Source: Phoronis australis (Eukaryota; Phoronida; Phoronidae). From it: a stretch of 64,000 bases of DNA. The notes below the pieces were generated by a model that ran no database searches, was not told where the DNA came from, and saw only the letters and a list, made by a program, of their open reading frames with translations. The stretch spans positions 528,988-592,987 of the forward strand of contig NMRA01000157.1 of NCBI GenBank assembly GCA_002633005.1, read 5' to 3'. The position numbers were made by a program, and so were the translations under genes. Positions 42,601-57,600 of this stretch are shown piece by piece. Numbering within the stretch: position 1 is the first letter of the stretch; the number at the start of each line of letters is the position of its first letter.

Positions 42601-45600
42601 AAATAGTCAAAATTGTTCACAAATTAATGTCAGCTATGCTCTTCCCAGTAAGAAAATCTATACCAATTTTTACAAAGATTCTTAGAGTGGTTTGGTCAAC
42701 AGAGCGATGGACACAAAAAGACTTTAAGTAATAAAAATGGCCACTAGGAGGCATACACTAGGTCAAATCTATCTGAAAACGAGATGGTGACATCACCGCT
42801 TTTTACAGAAAACTATTAAATTTGCTAAGTTTTATAAATATACAACATGGAGCTCCAAATATACAGATTGAAATGGGAGAAAATAAAATTGCCACTACGG
42901 GTCACAGTGGTAGTTGGACCCAACCAAAAATAGTCACCATCTGTTGTCACCTTCATACAAATACACTTGCCAAATTTAACAGAGATCCTGCAGAGGATAT
43001 TTGAGATACTAAGTCACAGTGGCAAACAAAACTACCACTAGGATGTGCCACAGTAGCCAGAGCCATCTGAAAATCATTGCCAGTCGTCCTCTTCCCAGCA
43101 GGAACATAATGCCAGTTTTCATAATCATACTTAAGAGTGATTTGACTGATAGATAAGTGGACGTCAAAAACAATAAAAACAGTCACCAGATGGAGTACAC
43201 AACATCCAATCCATCCAAAAACAGGAGAATGTCATTGCCTCTTCAACAGAAACCTATTTACCAAATTTCATTAAAATGCATGAAAGAACTCCAAAGATAC
43301 AGAAGTAAATGTAAGAAACTAAAATTGCCACTAGAGGGTACACTGACAGTCGGACTTACACGAAAATTCGCTCATGCAGTCCCATTCATAAAGGAACATA
43401 TTTGAAAATTTTCATTAACATGCATCCAAGGTTTTGGAGATACAGTTGGTGACGCCAGATACTGGGAACCGGACAGACAGACAGACAGGGTTGATGGCAT
43501 ACTTATATGTGAGCACATAAAAACTAAAACAGGTAAATTCTTTATCATTTGTAGTATTTCTATCACAAAAAATATCTTGTTACTGAGATAATGATGATAG
43601 GAATCATTATGATCACTTTATTTATTCTGCAGGCATGTTTCATTCAGAAGACCAAAGCAATTGGGATAGTCTACTTTATGACACACATAATCAGTATAAA
43701 AATAAAAAAGCAAATTACAATAAATGTTTCAAAGAAAATGGCACATTATTGTTACCTACATGTCCCAGCATATATGTACCACAAAAGAAACAAGGAGAAA
43801 TGGAACAACTTAAGATACAATATAAGTGTTATAAGAATAAGCTATCATTGGTAAAAAGTTAGCATAGAAGCGGTGTAGTGGATAGTTAGTCAAACGACTA
43901 CTGAGTTTACTTAAAGAAAAACGTGCAGTACCAGTTTGATACAAGACATAATATCTCAGCTGTAGTTGCCTACCTTCAATAATGCTGTAAGTAATCAACC
44001 CTTGATCAACAAGATCCACATCAGTTGCATGGAGTCTGGTGAATGGCACTTTTAACTGAATGTCCTGCAACAAACAAGTGAACTGTGAGTTGACAGATCG
44101 CATAAGTTGATAAAATTCATGACTTAAGACCACCAGTACCATAATGAGGTTGGTCACTCAGGAGAAAGGGCGTTCGTAATTAACACACATGCAAAGGTGT
44201 TCACGAGTGTAAATTACAAATGACATTTTCCTGTAATCTAGCAAACTACAGCCTGATAGTCCTTGACTAAAAATAATTGTGATTTAGGCTCACTAACCAA
44301 AGACCAGTCTGCATGATCAATCACCAAACCACAGACTGTTAACTGACAACCCACCAGTTCAGATCCAAAAATAAAAATGACACCTCAGCCACTTAGCAAC
44401 ACCCAACATTCAATAATGGTGATTTCAGGTACATTAGGTAGTAACTAACTGCAGCTCAAGCCATCTGAGGGGTACTTTTCGAAATCTAGATCAACCAAAC
44501 AAAGAACCCTTCTATCTCCACAAAATGAGAGCCAAATTTGAGATGCGGATATTAAATGACCTTACCTCTGTTACATTAATATAGTAGACAGAACTGTTAA
44601 ACACTGGCGCATTGTCATTCACATCTTGGACAAGAATTCTCACAGATGTGTTGGAGCCAGGGTAATTCCCGTCAGATACATTGATCTAAAAATGAATATT
44701 GTACATTAACAATCAACCAAAAGTCAGTCAATGAACACAGATAGGTCTCTGTAAGTGTGTTAACTGATTAATGTGGTGAAAAAACAATTTACAGCTTTTT
44801 GCACTAATATTTTGGATGACAAATTCATAGGCAAGCGATTAAAAATACTATGAACTGCAAAACGTACCTCTAAAGTGTAAATGCTTGATAGGTTCACAGG
44901 CATGGTCTCATGGTCAAGTGGATTCTTGATAGTAATTTGGCCTTGGTTATTAATGGCAAATGAGACATTTGAATCGTCACGTACTATGCTATAGGTTAAC
45001 TGGAAAGAACAAGAACTAAATATCATGCATGCAAGGAATGCTATGGTGTCATCAAATCTTTATGTCAATGGAATCTACCAAACAATGTCAATAGGTTGGG
45101 TAATAATATTCAGTAAGGTACAATCGAATATTTCACAACTGAATTTAGCCCCAAATGCCATTTCAGTAGATATGAAACAATTTTTTCAAAATATTGTAGC
45201 AACACTGGCAGAACTTCATTTTTTCAAAAAGCATAAATTTGGTGCAATATGTCTTTCATGAAGAATGAGAAACTAGTTACAATACTTGTCTTAAATGCTT
45301 ATTGTAACCAAAGTTCCCTGTATCAAATAATCTGTACAGAGCAGATGACTTGGGAATCGTAGGGAAACATTACAAATGAGCGAATATCATTAAACAAGCA
45401 CATTATAAAGTGATTTGCCTGCGTGTGACAATTGTGTACATTCAGACATGTCATCACCTGACCTGAAGTAACATGATGGATATAATACGACATGTCACTG
45501 ACACTACCTCAGATTTTTCGTCAGGGTCAACGGCCGTCACTGTAGTTACAACATGATCGATGGGTTGGTCTTCCGTGACTGTGACATCATACTGAGAGAA

Positions 45601-48600
45601 TGGGAATCTTGGAGCATTGTCATTGACATCACTAATGAAGACATAAACCTGCACAGAAATTTGTTCAAAATCATTTCAAAGAAATTAAAGCCACAACGAA
45701 CCAAGATGATGGATTTTTCATACTGTCCACCTCCCTTAAAATCTGAATATTATGTGTGTCAAAAAGTTTTGAAGAAATTAGTTGGGGCATATGTCTGACT
45801 ATCCCAAATACACTCAGGGAGTATCAATACTATAGGTGTGCTTAAATAAAGAATTTCCAGGACATCAATGCCAAATATATCCTAGGAATATCAATAATAT
45901 AGCTGGTGCTTAAATTAAGAATTTACGGGACATTCTCCTCTTTAATATACCAAAACAAGAACCGTATTTTAGTAAAATATTGCACGGAAAAGTTTACAAC
46001 TGAACAAGTTAAGGTTAACATTACTGTTTACAGGAAAACTTGGGGAACATTTAGGGTTTAACTCATGTTTCAACAAACATGAGCCCCGTGCATATTTTCA
46101 GATTATGCCATAACATATACCCACTGCAAAAAACTACAGTAGTATTGAATGAACAACTTTAACCTCCAAAATTAAAATTATCTGTTGTTTCTTCTCATAC
46201 CAGCCACAACATTCAGATGGTGCTAGTACATATCTAGCTCTACACAGAGGAATCTGAAGAGTTCTCATCACAGAAATATCCATAATGCGTTTCTCAAATA
46301 CTATTGCAATGAGCAGTATTTAACCTTAAGACATCCTTAGAACTGATGAAATTATGTCTCATCTGTATTACTACTTTCAAATGACAATACCAACATTTTT
46401 GATAAATGTACAATACAAAAACACACCCCAACTTCCGCAGATAGAAGTTCATTGGAAGAACCTCGACCATAGGCTGTGACAAGAAGTGACTGCTTCGCAA
46501 TGTCTTCACGATCCAATGGCTTAGAAAGAGTGATCAAACCCTACAAAGAAACGCAATGCTTAACATGTTCTGAGCACAAGATCTCAATGAAAACTAAAAA
46601 ATCTATGCCTGAGGGCATTGAGTTTGAGTTGTCCCACTTAAGTCATCATTATTCATGACTGTAAGATGAAAAGTAAAAAATTGAATCAATTATCAACTGT
46701 ACTCTTTCAATTAATTATCATTTTTCAGTCAAATGGTATTACCTAGAGCCAAATGATTCCTTTTAAAAATTGAGTCACCCTCTGTCAGTGTTCCTCGACA
46801 ATAACACCGGGACCCTGAACTATCAGTGAGACACTTAAATCTCATTCCGTAATGTCCATTCAAGGAGGGACTCCTTTCTCCACAGAACCCATAATTCCAA
46901 GGACACCCCGCTCACGAAAAACAACTGTTAGACGCTTAAAAAGCATAGGTCTCGACACTGCACATGGAATGCCACTGGTTTGAACTCGATAATGCTCAAA
47001 CATCACTGCATACTCATTTGAGACAGCAGTCATGAGGACAATAGACAGAGAAAGTTCTTGATTTGAGGGGGTGTCAAAGAGGCTGTGTGGGCACAATTCA
47101 AGAACCCCTACTTAAATATTCACAGAGGAGTCAGATTTAATTGGTTTGACATAAGGTCCAGAGCCCTTAAGTAGTTGTCCAGGAACACTAGCAGAATGCC
47201 ATACAATGTAGGCAGAAATCAGTCAGTCATTAATCCCCAGTAGGAGAAATATTTCAGTGAGTTTTCAGATAAACTGTTTGATATATAATTCAAATGTTAA
47301 GTACTTCATCAAGATAAATGATATCTATCATCAAAATAGACAACACTATCTTCTTAAAAGAATCCCATTCTCAGTTAGCTCTCTGAGAGTCCTCACCTGA
47401 CTGTCAATAGCATAATGGTCTCTTCTGTGTCCATGGGTGATGTTGTAGGTGATGCCTGCATCATTACTCCCATTTATCCTCTGGAAGGCATTTATGTCAG
47501 CAATTGAGGCTGGAAATGTATTCTCTACCACATACTTCACGTAGTAGTTATCACGGAATCTTGGCTGATACGGTCCAGGAGGAGTGAAAACTTCCAAGTG
47601 CAAATCAACAGTGGAGGACCGCTGAGGTAAACCAAGATCAAATGCCATTATAGTGAGATTGTACCATCCACTGTTGAGAGCAATAAGAACTGTGATGTTA
47701 CCGCTATCAGCGTCTAAAGAGAAGAAACTGCTGGTAGTACTCATGTTGTACTTGACCTCATTATTTCCATTCAGGTCACTGTCTGCATCAAAAGCCTTTG
47801 CTGCAAAGATAACCTTGCCCACAGGGGTTTGATTAGAGATCCGTACGATGTCTGGCATCTCAGCAAACTCTGGCGCGTTGTCATTGTAGTCAGTGACCAC
47901 CATTCTAACAATGGCAGTGCTTGATTTTGGGTCTTGGGCCTTGTCCGTAACTTGAACAACCAGTTCGTAGAATCGTTCTGATTCATAGTCCAAGGTTTTG
48001 CTGTTTGTGATGACACCTGTTGAACTAATGCTGAATGTGTCCATGTTGTTGCCAGATATGATACTGTAGTCAATCTGTCCCGAGGCACCAGTGTCATCGT
48101 CCGTGGCGTTGACCACAATTATTACCGTCCCGTTGTTAATGTTCTCTGGGAATGAGGCAAAGTAGCTGAACTCCAGAAACCTTGGCGCATGCAAATTTGA
48201 AGCATTTACAAACACCACAACAGAAACATTGGACAACAATGACGGAATACCATGGTCAACGACGTATACAGTCATCTCATATTTGGACTTGATCTTTTCA
48301 TCTAGTTGACCTGTTAGATGTATTTCCCCAGAGCTGTAATCAATTTCAAATTTGCCGTCATGATCCACTAACCAATAAGTTAATTCGCTGTTGTGACCCG
48401 TGTCAGCATCACTGGCTTTGACAGTAACAATTGGACGGCCAATGGCTGCATCTTCAGGAACGCTTGCCAAGTACACTTTTCGCAGAAATCTTGGTGGATT
48501 GTCATTTACATCAATGACAGAAATGTTCACCATAGTATAGTCGCATAAGTCTGGATCACAAACAGATACATTGAGCTCATGAATATACTGAAGCTCTCTA

Positions 48601-51600
48601 TCCAACATTTGACTTGTCTTAACACTTCCGGAGGAATCCACCTCGAAATAGTTACTTCCTCCCACAATAGTGTAGTTGAAAATTTTGGAATCCACATCAG
48701 AAACTGTCAACTGTAATAAAGAGTTAAGTGGCACTACATATTGCACTTCTTGAACTTTAGAACCAACATCCAACTTTTTAGACAACCTCTGCTAATTTGA
48801 GATTTTGTTTTCATTCAAAAGCAGAACGTGAGGGAGCATCAGGGGCTGGTCATGTCAAAAGATCCAGTCTTAGTTAAGACGTCTGTAACTTCCATTTTAA
48901 TTTGCACACTGAGTTCATTTACATGAAGTTCATTACACAATTTGTGAAGATAGTTCTTAACTCAACATCAATTTCTGTCGAAGGAAAAAACGCAGTCATA
49001 TTAGCATTAATGAGCATACGACCCTCTCAGCAGCAGCAGGACTTGCGATCTTTGATAAAAAAGGTAAACAGTGCTGAGGCAAACTAAATGACTCTTGTTT
49101 AGCCTATGTTTGAGTCAATTATAAAATTTTCCAAAGATGAAACTTAAAGAATGAACAATAAATTTCAATGGCCGTGTTGATTCCATTTACAAATGATTCA
49201 AACACTGTTACACGGTTTCAAAGACAAAAAATTATAAAACCATGAGGTGTTAAATTGGCTACTTGATCATTGGACTAAATTTATTCACATGTACCAGGAC
49301 ATCAGTAATTTCTTCAAGTGCTCATCCAGCCAAGTAAAACCCACCCACGTTTTCCAGCTTTTATACAAGAACACCTCCAGTTAATGTATTGTTGGACATG
49401 AGTACATACCTGAACAACAAGAGCTCCAGATGGGTAATTTTCAGCCACTTGGGCTTGATAAATATTCTTCTGGAAAGATGGTGCCTTATCATTCTTGTCC
49501 AGCACATTCACAACCACAGGCACTGCACTGGCCCGTGGGGGTGTGCCGCCATCCCTTGCCTCCACATACAGAACATGGCGTGCCTGTTCCTCATAGTCGG
49601 CACCTTTCTTCACTGACAGCACACCCGTTGTTGTGTTGATGCCAAACAAGCCAATATCATTTCCACTCACAATACGGTAGGTTACCTTGCCCAAAGCACC
49701 GCTGTCTTTGTCTGAAGCATACACCTATGGAGAAAAGACAGTAAATGTGAACTTTGACACTACATTTTCTGATGAAAAGACTACACACTACAAATTAGAC
49801 TGAGTTATTCAAATAACAGAGTTCAGTTAGTGAGTACATAGTTTACAAACTCTAGCAGGATAAGTAAGCTTTACAAATAAACATTACTGCCTTTAATTCG
49901 TTGTTTTGGTGAACATTGTAAAAATGTTCCTACAGCCAACTAATGAGGGAGCATGACAGATTCTTTACTTCCAGATCACACACTCAATAAACAACACTTT
50001 TGATTACTTAACAACCCACGAGAAACAAGGTCGCAAGCTGGTCACATAAAGAATGATAGATAAGCATTTTTCCCATTGTTATAATACATAATACAGATAA
50101 CGACAAGCATTTATCTGTAATTATGTGATGTACTACCAAGGTATGGTATCCATATAACCTGTACAGTTATAACCAACAAAGACGCAACAAAGGAAAAAAT
50201 AATATTTCCAATAGGTGATAACCATGCTACTAGCTTACAGCCATTGTATGGTTCTTGCAAGTTAAAGAATACCTTACGAACTGTGTACTACATCATTTGC
50301 CATGGGAAGGAAAATAAATCTACTATTAAGTAGATAGTAAAAATGTTCTTATGAAACTTACTTGAATCAAAGACTGTGATTCCATGTTCTCTGGTAAGTT
50401 TGCTTCATACTTTGACTGGTTGAACATTGGTGAGTTATCATTGACATCAGTCACTAAAACATTGACTGTAGCCTGATCTATTGACTTGCCATCAGTAACT
50501 TGCACTTCCAAGGTATATGACTGGACTTTCTCATAATCCAAAATGGCTGCCGTGAAGAGGTTACCAGTGGTTAATTCTATTCGTAATGCTAAATGAAAAA
50601 ATAAAAACAGAATATGAGTTACGTTTCATTCAAAAATATTTCATCAGAAAATTCCCCATTACAGTTAAAAAGTTCCATAAAAGAGAGGAATGCAAAACTT
50701 AACGATTATCAAACTATGTGGAAATGTCTGCACACAAAATATTGAACTGTGAGCATTAAAAGATTCAACATTTTCGATAAATTGCGACCCATTAAAATGT
50801 ATAAAATAGCAAAACAGCTTAAGTACCTTTAAGGTCTGCAGTGATTATGGTGTAGTTCAACTGCTGGGTGTCCTCATCAGTAGCACGCAGGCTTCCAACA
50901 AAGAAGTTTAAGGGAGATAACTCCACTAAACTGAAGTTGTACACGCGGTGACTGAACTCTGGTGGACTGTCATTGATATCAGTAACACGAACATTCACCT
51001 GCGCAGAGCTGAAAGTCAAGTGTAGTTTAGAAACTAAAAGATGTCAAAAATTCTGCAACACTTCAGTGAATGCACGAAGCTTCTGTTATGATCTCAATAG
51101 CAGAATGAATTACCAGTACATGACAACGTGATCAGGATAGAATAAAATCTACTTCTTGTTTGACTTTCAGGTCCCTCATGACATATAACAACTGTGATTG
51201 AAAGTTTTGTTCCCATTCAGCCGTCATAACAGGAAACTACGCGTTATTCTGTTGAATCAGTCGCCTTGCACTGTACATTTAATGAGTTGTAACATATTTA
51301 CAAATTTTAGTTAAATCACTGCTTGGCCATGGTTTTACTTTCCATTCCCTATATGGTACAATTAGTTAAACTAAAGGTAAAGAAAATGACGCACACAAGT
51401 TCCCCGGCAATGAAAAATGTGTGAACTTCAAACACAAAATGAATGCTGACAAAGGCACTACTTCAAAGTATTGTTTCGCAGTTTATAAACAATTAACAAC
51501 TTTTTCACTCAGCTTAAAAGCAGCAACCAAGGAAAGAAGCACGTTTTTCTCCTTACAGACTGAAAGGTAGCCCAAGAAGATGCAAGTGTTCAACGGACCA

Positions 51601-54600
51601 GCATGCACTGCTAACTTTGCATTCCTCACAATTTTTGTGTCTTGGCCACAAAAACATAACTTCAAAATGAATGCTGGTATGTTATGGTATTATGCTCTGG
51701 ACACACCGTGCTTACCTAGAGAGAGGTGGATGACCGTGGTCAGAGGCGATCACTCTGAAACTATAGTCTGAAGATTTTTCAAAGTCCAAAGGTTTACTGA
51801 CAGTAATCTCTCCTGTAACTGCATCAACTGCAAATGGAACCTGTACAAAAACAAGACAGTTTCAAAACTCCAGGTAAAACTGAATTGACACCAGCTAATT
51901 AAAAACTAACAATGTATTGCTTAATACTCCGACAAACCATAACTCTAGATAGAAAAAACACAAGCTACGTACCTTTTGAAACTTGTTCTTAATCAATTAA
52001 AGTAATGAAGGAAGTGATTGTTGCTGAGTTACCACTTTGTTGATAGAAACTTGCTTAGATACCATTTAGGTATTGGCTCTTGGAAATCAATAAAAGAACT
52101 TTGCTAAAAATAATGTGGGCAGGTGTTTTTTTCGTTAAACAGAAACAACTATGCTATTTTCTTTGGCTTAATCCTGTGAAATTATAAACAATGAACTGTA
52201 GTACTGAAGAACCAAAACAAAAGGTAGCATCTTGAGACATGAGTGAAAGACAATGATTTTGAAAGACAGCACTGCGTGTGACTTTAAGTTAACAAGACAG
52301 AAACCAAGAACTTGCATACAGCTAAATATCTACAAAATCTCAAATTCAAGATGGCAGAAAGCAAGTTTGTACCGTTTCTGCGATACAGTGCTCGGTGCCT
52401 AGACAAACTTGACCAGTTCTTATCAATGATCCAAAATTAAAAGAAGCACAAATGGTAAACAAAAAGAGAAGTACAATGCAATACCAAACAGAGTGGAGCT
52501 TGATAACCATTGTGTTGAGTCTGTGCAGATAGGGGGCGCTTGATATAATCTGAACCAAGAACAAAAAAACTCTACATCTGAATGGGACATGCACTAAATA
52601 AGGGTCCCAAGTGTTTAGCTTGGAATTCTTCACTAGCTCCACCTACAGCAAAATCAGGCCAGTTTAGGACTCAATAGCTGACAAGTGAAATTCTCTTTTT
52701 TCTCAAATGGTACACAGTACCTAATTAGTGCATCGTTGTTAGGATCTATACCATACCTACCTTGTGGCAGTGCTTCTGGGAAATTGTGGACATTTCAAAA
52801 ATGTTGATAACCGTTGAAAAAAGACCCATGTTGGCAATAATTATTGTTTTTGTTCAAAAATGCTGACGTCTGACATTTTATAGTAGTGAAACAATATGTA
52901 TGATTTGACAAATAGCATCATTTTATTGCATTGTGACCACTCTATCCTCTGGCTTAAATGTGATACAGCGCACTACTGACGAACCTAGCCATAAATCCTG
53001 ACCACAAAGCAGGCGTCAGTGCATCACAGAAGGTAAGAATAAGCTAATCTAATCAGAGATGAAAAATGGGAGGAAAAAGCATTCAGTTTTCATGCATTAA
53101 AAGCAAATTTAGGCAAATGCTTCTTGAACATCAGATCATGCACTTCCAGAGAACAATGTTGCCCTCAGCATCCAGCCACATGTAACATTTGCTCTCCTTC
53201 TGTTCATACAATAATAAACACATACCACCCATATTTGTAAAATGTTAACATATGGAAGGGGTAATAGAATATCAGAAGACAAACACTACGGAATGATGCA
53301 GTCATACCTGGTCATCAATAGAGAATGTGACACGACCATTTTCACCAGAGTCGACATCAGTGACATTCATAGATGCAATGACAGAGTCGTTAACATTGGC
53401 ACTTTCTAGAACGTTCACAGTGTAGGAAGCTAAAAAATAAAAGTAAAGAACTATGAACAAATCTATAAATTACAAAAACGTTTGAAACAGATTCAGCACT
53501 ATATTGTGACTTTGCCAAGACAGTTTAATTAGAATCAAGAGTTTGTACAAATTTTCCAACTTAACAATGTGGCAGACAGCAAAAACATGTAATTGCAGAC
53601 AAAAACTCAACCACATCAATAAGATAAGAATCAAAGGATCACATTAACACACATGATGGGCTATAGTTTCACTTCCAATAGAAAAGTTACAAAGATTAAG
53701 TCAAATTGGGCCTCACTAAGTGCAAAGAGAAAACATTAAAGGAAACAAAGCATTGACAAATACACCTAGATGTAAAAGGAAGTTGGAGATTATTACCTCG
53801 TTGAAAGACTGGAGGGTTATCATTGACGTCAATGACTGTGATGTTTACAGATGCTGTACTGTTCAGACTGCGGTCAGCTGCAGTCACCTGAATCAAACAT
53901 ATACAGAGCTTATCACTGTGTGAGATGGATCAGACTCCAATAAATGAGAAGAAAGTATACAGCATACTACCATTCATTGCCAGAAATGACTGAAAATGAA
54001 AGAATAGGTGGAGCTCAATAATAAAGGGTTTAACAATTGCTTAACACCACTCACAGACACGCCGACAGGTTCTAAGACAGCAAAAAGCCATAACCATAAC
54101 TACTTTGGGTATAGTAATAAAGTATAAAATTGGATACTAGTAATTCTGAATTCTTCATAAAATGTTCATGGTTTTTAGCTTCTGTATAATAAATATCAAT
54201 CAAAATGTTTCACTGAGGTCAGGTCAGTTTATGGAGCAGCTGGTAAATAATTTATAAGTGTGTTTTCACTGCATATAGCCAACTGCACAGAATGCTCAAC
54301 AAAATAGAAAGTCCTTACCAAAATTTCCCCATAGCTCAGTATCTCAAATGGCTACTGAACAAGACAAAGATGTATTGGAGAAAAAATGATGATGTTACAT
54401 TCTGTCATGTAAATTTATACACAAACAATTCACAAAGCATAAACCAGAAAACATTCCTTCAGTAAGCTGAAGACTCCTGCAAATAATGTCGACTGTCATT
54501 TCATGTACATGACCAAAACATGGGACTTACAGTCGAAAATGGGAATAGCTAGAATGTACACCTTCAGGAAGCAGAAAATTAAATAGCGTCACGGAAGAGA

Positions 54601-57600
54601 CAGACAAACACGATACTACTTGACCACGAAGAAGCTCTTTAAGGGCAAGGTTGAAATCTCAACTAAAACGCAAGAGTTGTTGAGAAGGGTGCCTTTCAAT
54701 GTTCTGTACCTGAATGATGAAGCCGGTGTCCCCCTTTTCATAGTCAAGGTGATCTTTAAGACTAATGATTCCCATTGTGTCGTCAATGTTAAATTTGGTA
54801 GGCCCGTCAATGGTGTATCTGATTTCTGCGTTGGAATCACTATCTGTGGCTATCACCCTACAGAAAACAAAGAGGAAAAATGAACAAGCATCAAACTTGA
54901 ATGTGATTTAAAGACAAGGGTTCTAAATTCAAAAAGCTGTGTTCTCTATTACTCAAATGTACTGTTAATCGTTTTCAAAATACTCATTCAAACAAAGCAT
55001 TACAAGACTATTTCTGATGAAAACATTCGAACTGTGAGTTGCATCTGACATCAAGGACAAAAAAGAGGAAAATTTTCCAGGTGATGTATCGTTCCACAAA
55101 TAAAGAGGTTTGTGTGACAGAAATATTTTTGTGTCGTGAAATTTAACTAAAATAAACATTTTGTATGAATGAGGTAAAAATAATAAAAAAACAGATGAAA
55201 AGAGGAAATTGCAAATCAAAGAAGAAATTGCAACCAAAAAAGAGGAAATTGAAACCGAAAAAGAGGAAATCCTCTCAAAAGAGGAAAATTCCAAGCTAAA
55301 GACTATGTCTGCTAAAACAAAGTGATATGCCACCAAACAATTTATATTCGTGATTTTCATTGGTTCAATATTTTCCCGTTTTTATTAAACCCAGCAGTAA
55401 TACCTTATTATGCTAAAGCCAATGTTGTGGTTTTCTTTCACTTGAGCATGGTATAAGTTCTGGGTGAAGAGTGGTGGATTATCATTGATGTCCTACAAAA
55501 GGGAAGCCAATAACATTGATGTCTTAACAGTAACAAGAAATTATTCATTATTTCTATCAGAATTATCAAGAGATGTGATTGAAACTTAAGTAAAAAGTAA
55601 CACCTCTGAAGAGGGAATAATTGCTACATTAATCCCTTCAATTACATAATGCAAACAAAGCTTGAAAGTGATCAATCTATCCCTAAAATAAGAGCTTAAG
55701 CACAAATTGGCTTACTTTAACATTAACTGTGACTGTGACAGTGGCATTTGTCAGATTAACTGCTGCTGGCCCTTGGAACGCAACCACATTGTAGGCAAGA
55801 ACTTCCAGAGAGTACTGCTTTTGGGCCTCATGGTCAAGTTTCACGCGAGTAGACAGTTGGCCAGAGTCGGGATCAATCTTAAACAATGTCTGATTACCAC
55901 TGGTGAGAGCATATTTTACAACGCCATTTTCTCCATCGTCCGCATCAGTCACCTAAAAAGATTTGTCCAGTGTTTAAATAAACAGATCACAGGACGTGAG
56001 CACAGCATATGCCAAAGAAACAAGAATGACACAAAGCATCGAAATGCGCCCACGACAGTGCTACAAACAGTACGCTTCTAGGTGGTGTTTATTAGTATCG
56101 TCTAATATATAATTAGACTAATTCTGAAAAAATTGTAAATCAACTGATGCTCGCCCATCCAAGCAATCAAAACATACACCACAAATCTGTCCGGCTATCT
56201 TAACAATAATCAAGGGACAACAATATCTTGTCTAAAACTATGATTGTCAACGGGGCACAATGGTCATCAGCCCCATAATTAAGTGGTGTCTGCACTTCCT
56301 AGTCATGAACTTTCGTGTCAAATTTCATCAAAACCTGTCAAGCCATAGTAATCAACAGAAAAGTAATATCTTGTCAAAAAGGAATATGGCCAATGAGGTC
56401 ATTTTGCCGAAAACTGAGACAAGGAATTTCTTATCAAAAACTAAAATGGCCCACAAAGGGTGTCATCATAGTAGGTCAATCCATTGAAAATCAACTGTTT
56501 ACAGTGCCTTTCCACCATAAACTTCAGCATAAAATTTCAGCAAAAAATTCATTACATCCCTTGGCCTTAAACTGATTTTCAAAAAATTACTTGTCAGCGA
56601 CCAACAGGGGGTGCCATGGCAGTCAAGACATTTAGCTAAAAACTGATGAACAAGGAATTGCTTGTCAAAAACAGAAAACCAGGAATGCGACAGCATTCAA
56701 AAACATCCAAACAAAATTGGTATGGGCCAGTACATTCGCACCTCTGCATCAAGGTTTTGACAAAATTAGATAACCCGTTTCGGTAAAAATAGAATGCGGA
56801 GGAATTTCTTATCGAAAACTAAAACTACCTACACAGGGTCCAAAAGTAATCTATGAAATCCGAAATATCAAAAAGTTTTGGTGCATCTGCGTCACAAAGC
56901 TCTGTGGCACATCTCATCATGATCTGTCAAGTGTTTTTTGACAAAAATCTACAGACAAGGAAAAGTGACAACAGATGGAAGGGATGCCAACTGCATGCAA
57001 CTACATAAATTCAAAAACACAACAGTACTCAGAGAGAGTTCAATTGTGATAAGCATTACTTAGACAACTTATCAATTCAGGACTAACAAGAAATGAGAAT
57101 TGATTTCCCTTAACTCTAACAAAACACTGGTAACACATCAGTTCTCAACAAAGCAATTATGTTAGTTGTGCTGGTGTCTGCCTTTTTCGACAAAGTAATA
57201 TGGCTCCCAAGACAGATTTCCTGTAGTTATACAATGGACTGCCTGCAGAATGCATAATTTGTGTGACACAAAAAAGGCAAATGTTGTTGTTTCCTCATTC
57301 CCGGGGACTGTCAACTTGTCGTAAACAAACGAGAAAGTTAACATAATTGATTATTTTAAATTTGCAAAGCAGCTGTTGAGTGATGACGAAAACACTTCTA
57401 TGAACAAACTACAACTCAGAATGTCAAAGTTCAGTTTGGAAGCTCAGAATATTGACAACTCTAATTGCTAAGATGTCTACTATTCAAAAGATTTCCAAAA
57501 CTTCAAAAAGTCGTTGGTAATAAAAGTAAATCATATTCAACATTTAATTGTATTCATTTCTCAAATACCTCAATTTTCAAGAGAACTGTTGCTGCAGTAT

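Larger units (their letters stand above)
44065..47396 (-). other. Introns between exons 15 and 20
   Basis: Introns 44065-44565, 44686-44867, 45000-45507, 45649-46426 and 46541-47396 hold no feature I can name. Confidence 0.45.
48711..53307 (-). other. Introns between exons 10 and 15
   Basis: Introns 48711-49409, 49725-50361, 50589-50826, 51009-51715 and 51841-53307. The last is long and A+T-rich. Nothing recognised apart from the alternative exon 15 acceptor at 48789-48791. Confidence 0.45.

Noticed and set aside
50988-51001. Nearer acceptor for exon 12
   Set aside because: It would leave exon 12 out of phase with exon 11; the acceptor ten bases upstream on the minus strand fits.
54965-55360. 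Minus-strand open frame of 131 codons in intron 7/8
   Set aside because: Covers the purine repeat and has no cadherin signature; exons 7 and 8 join correctly without it.
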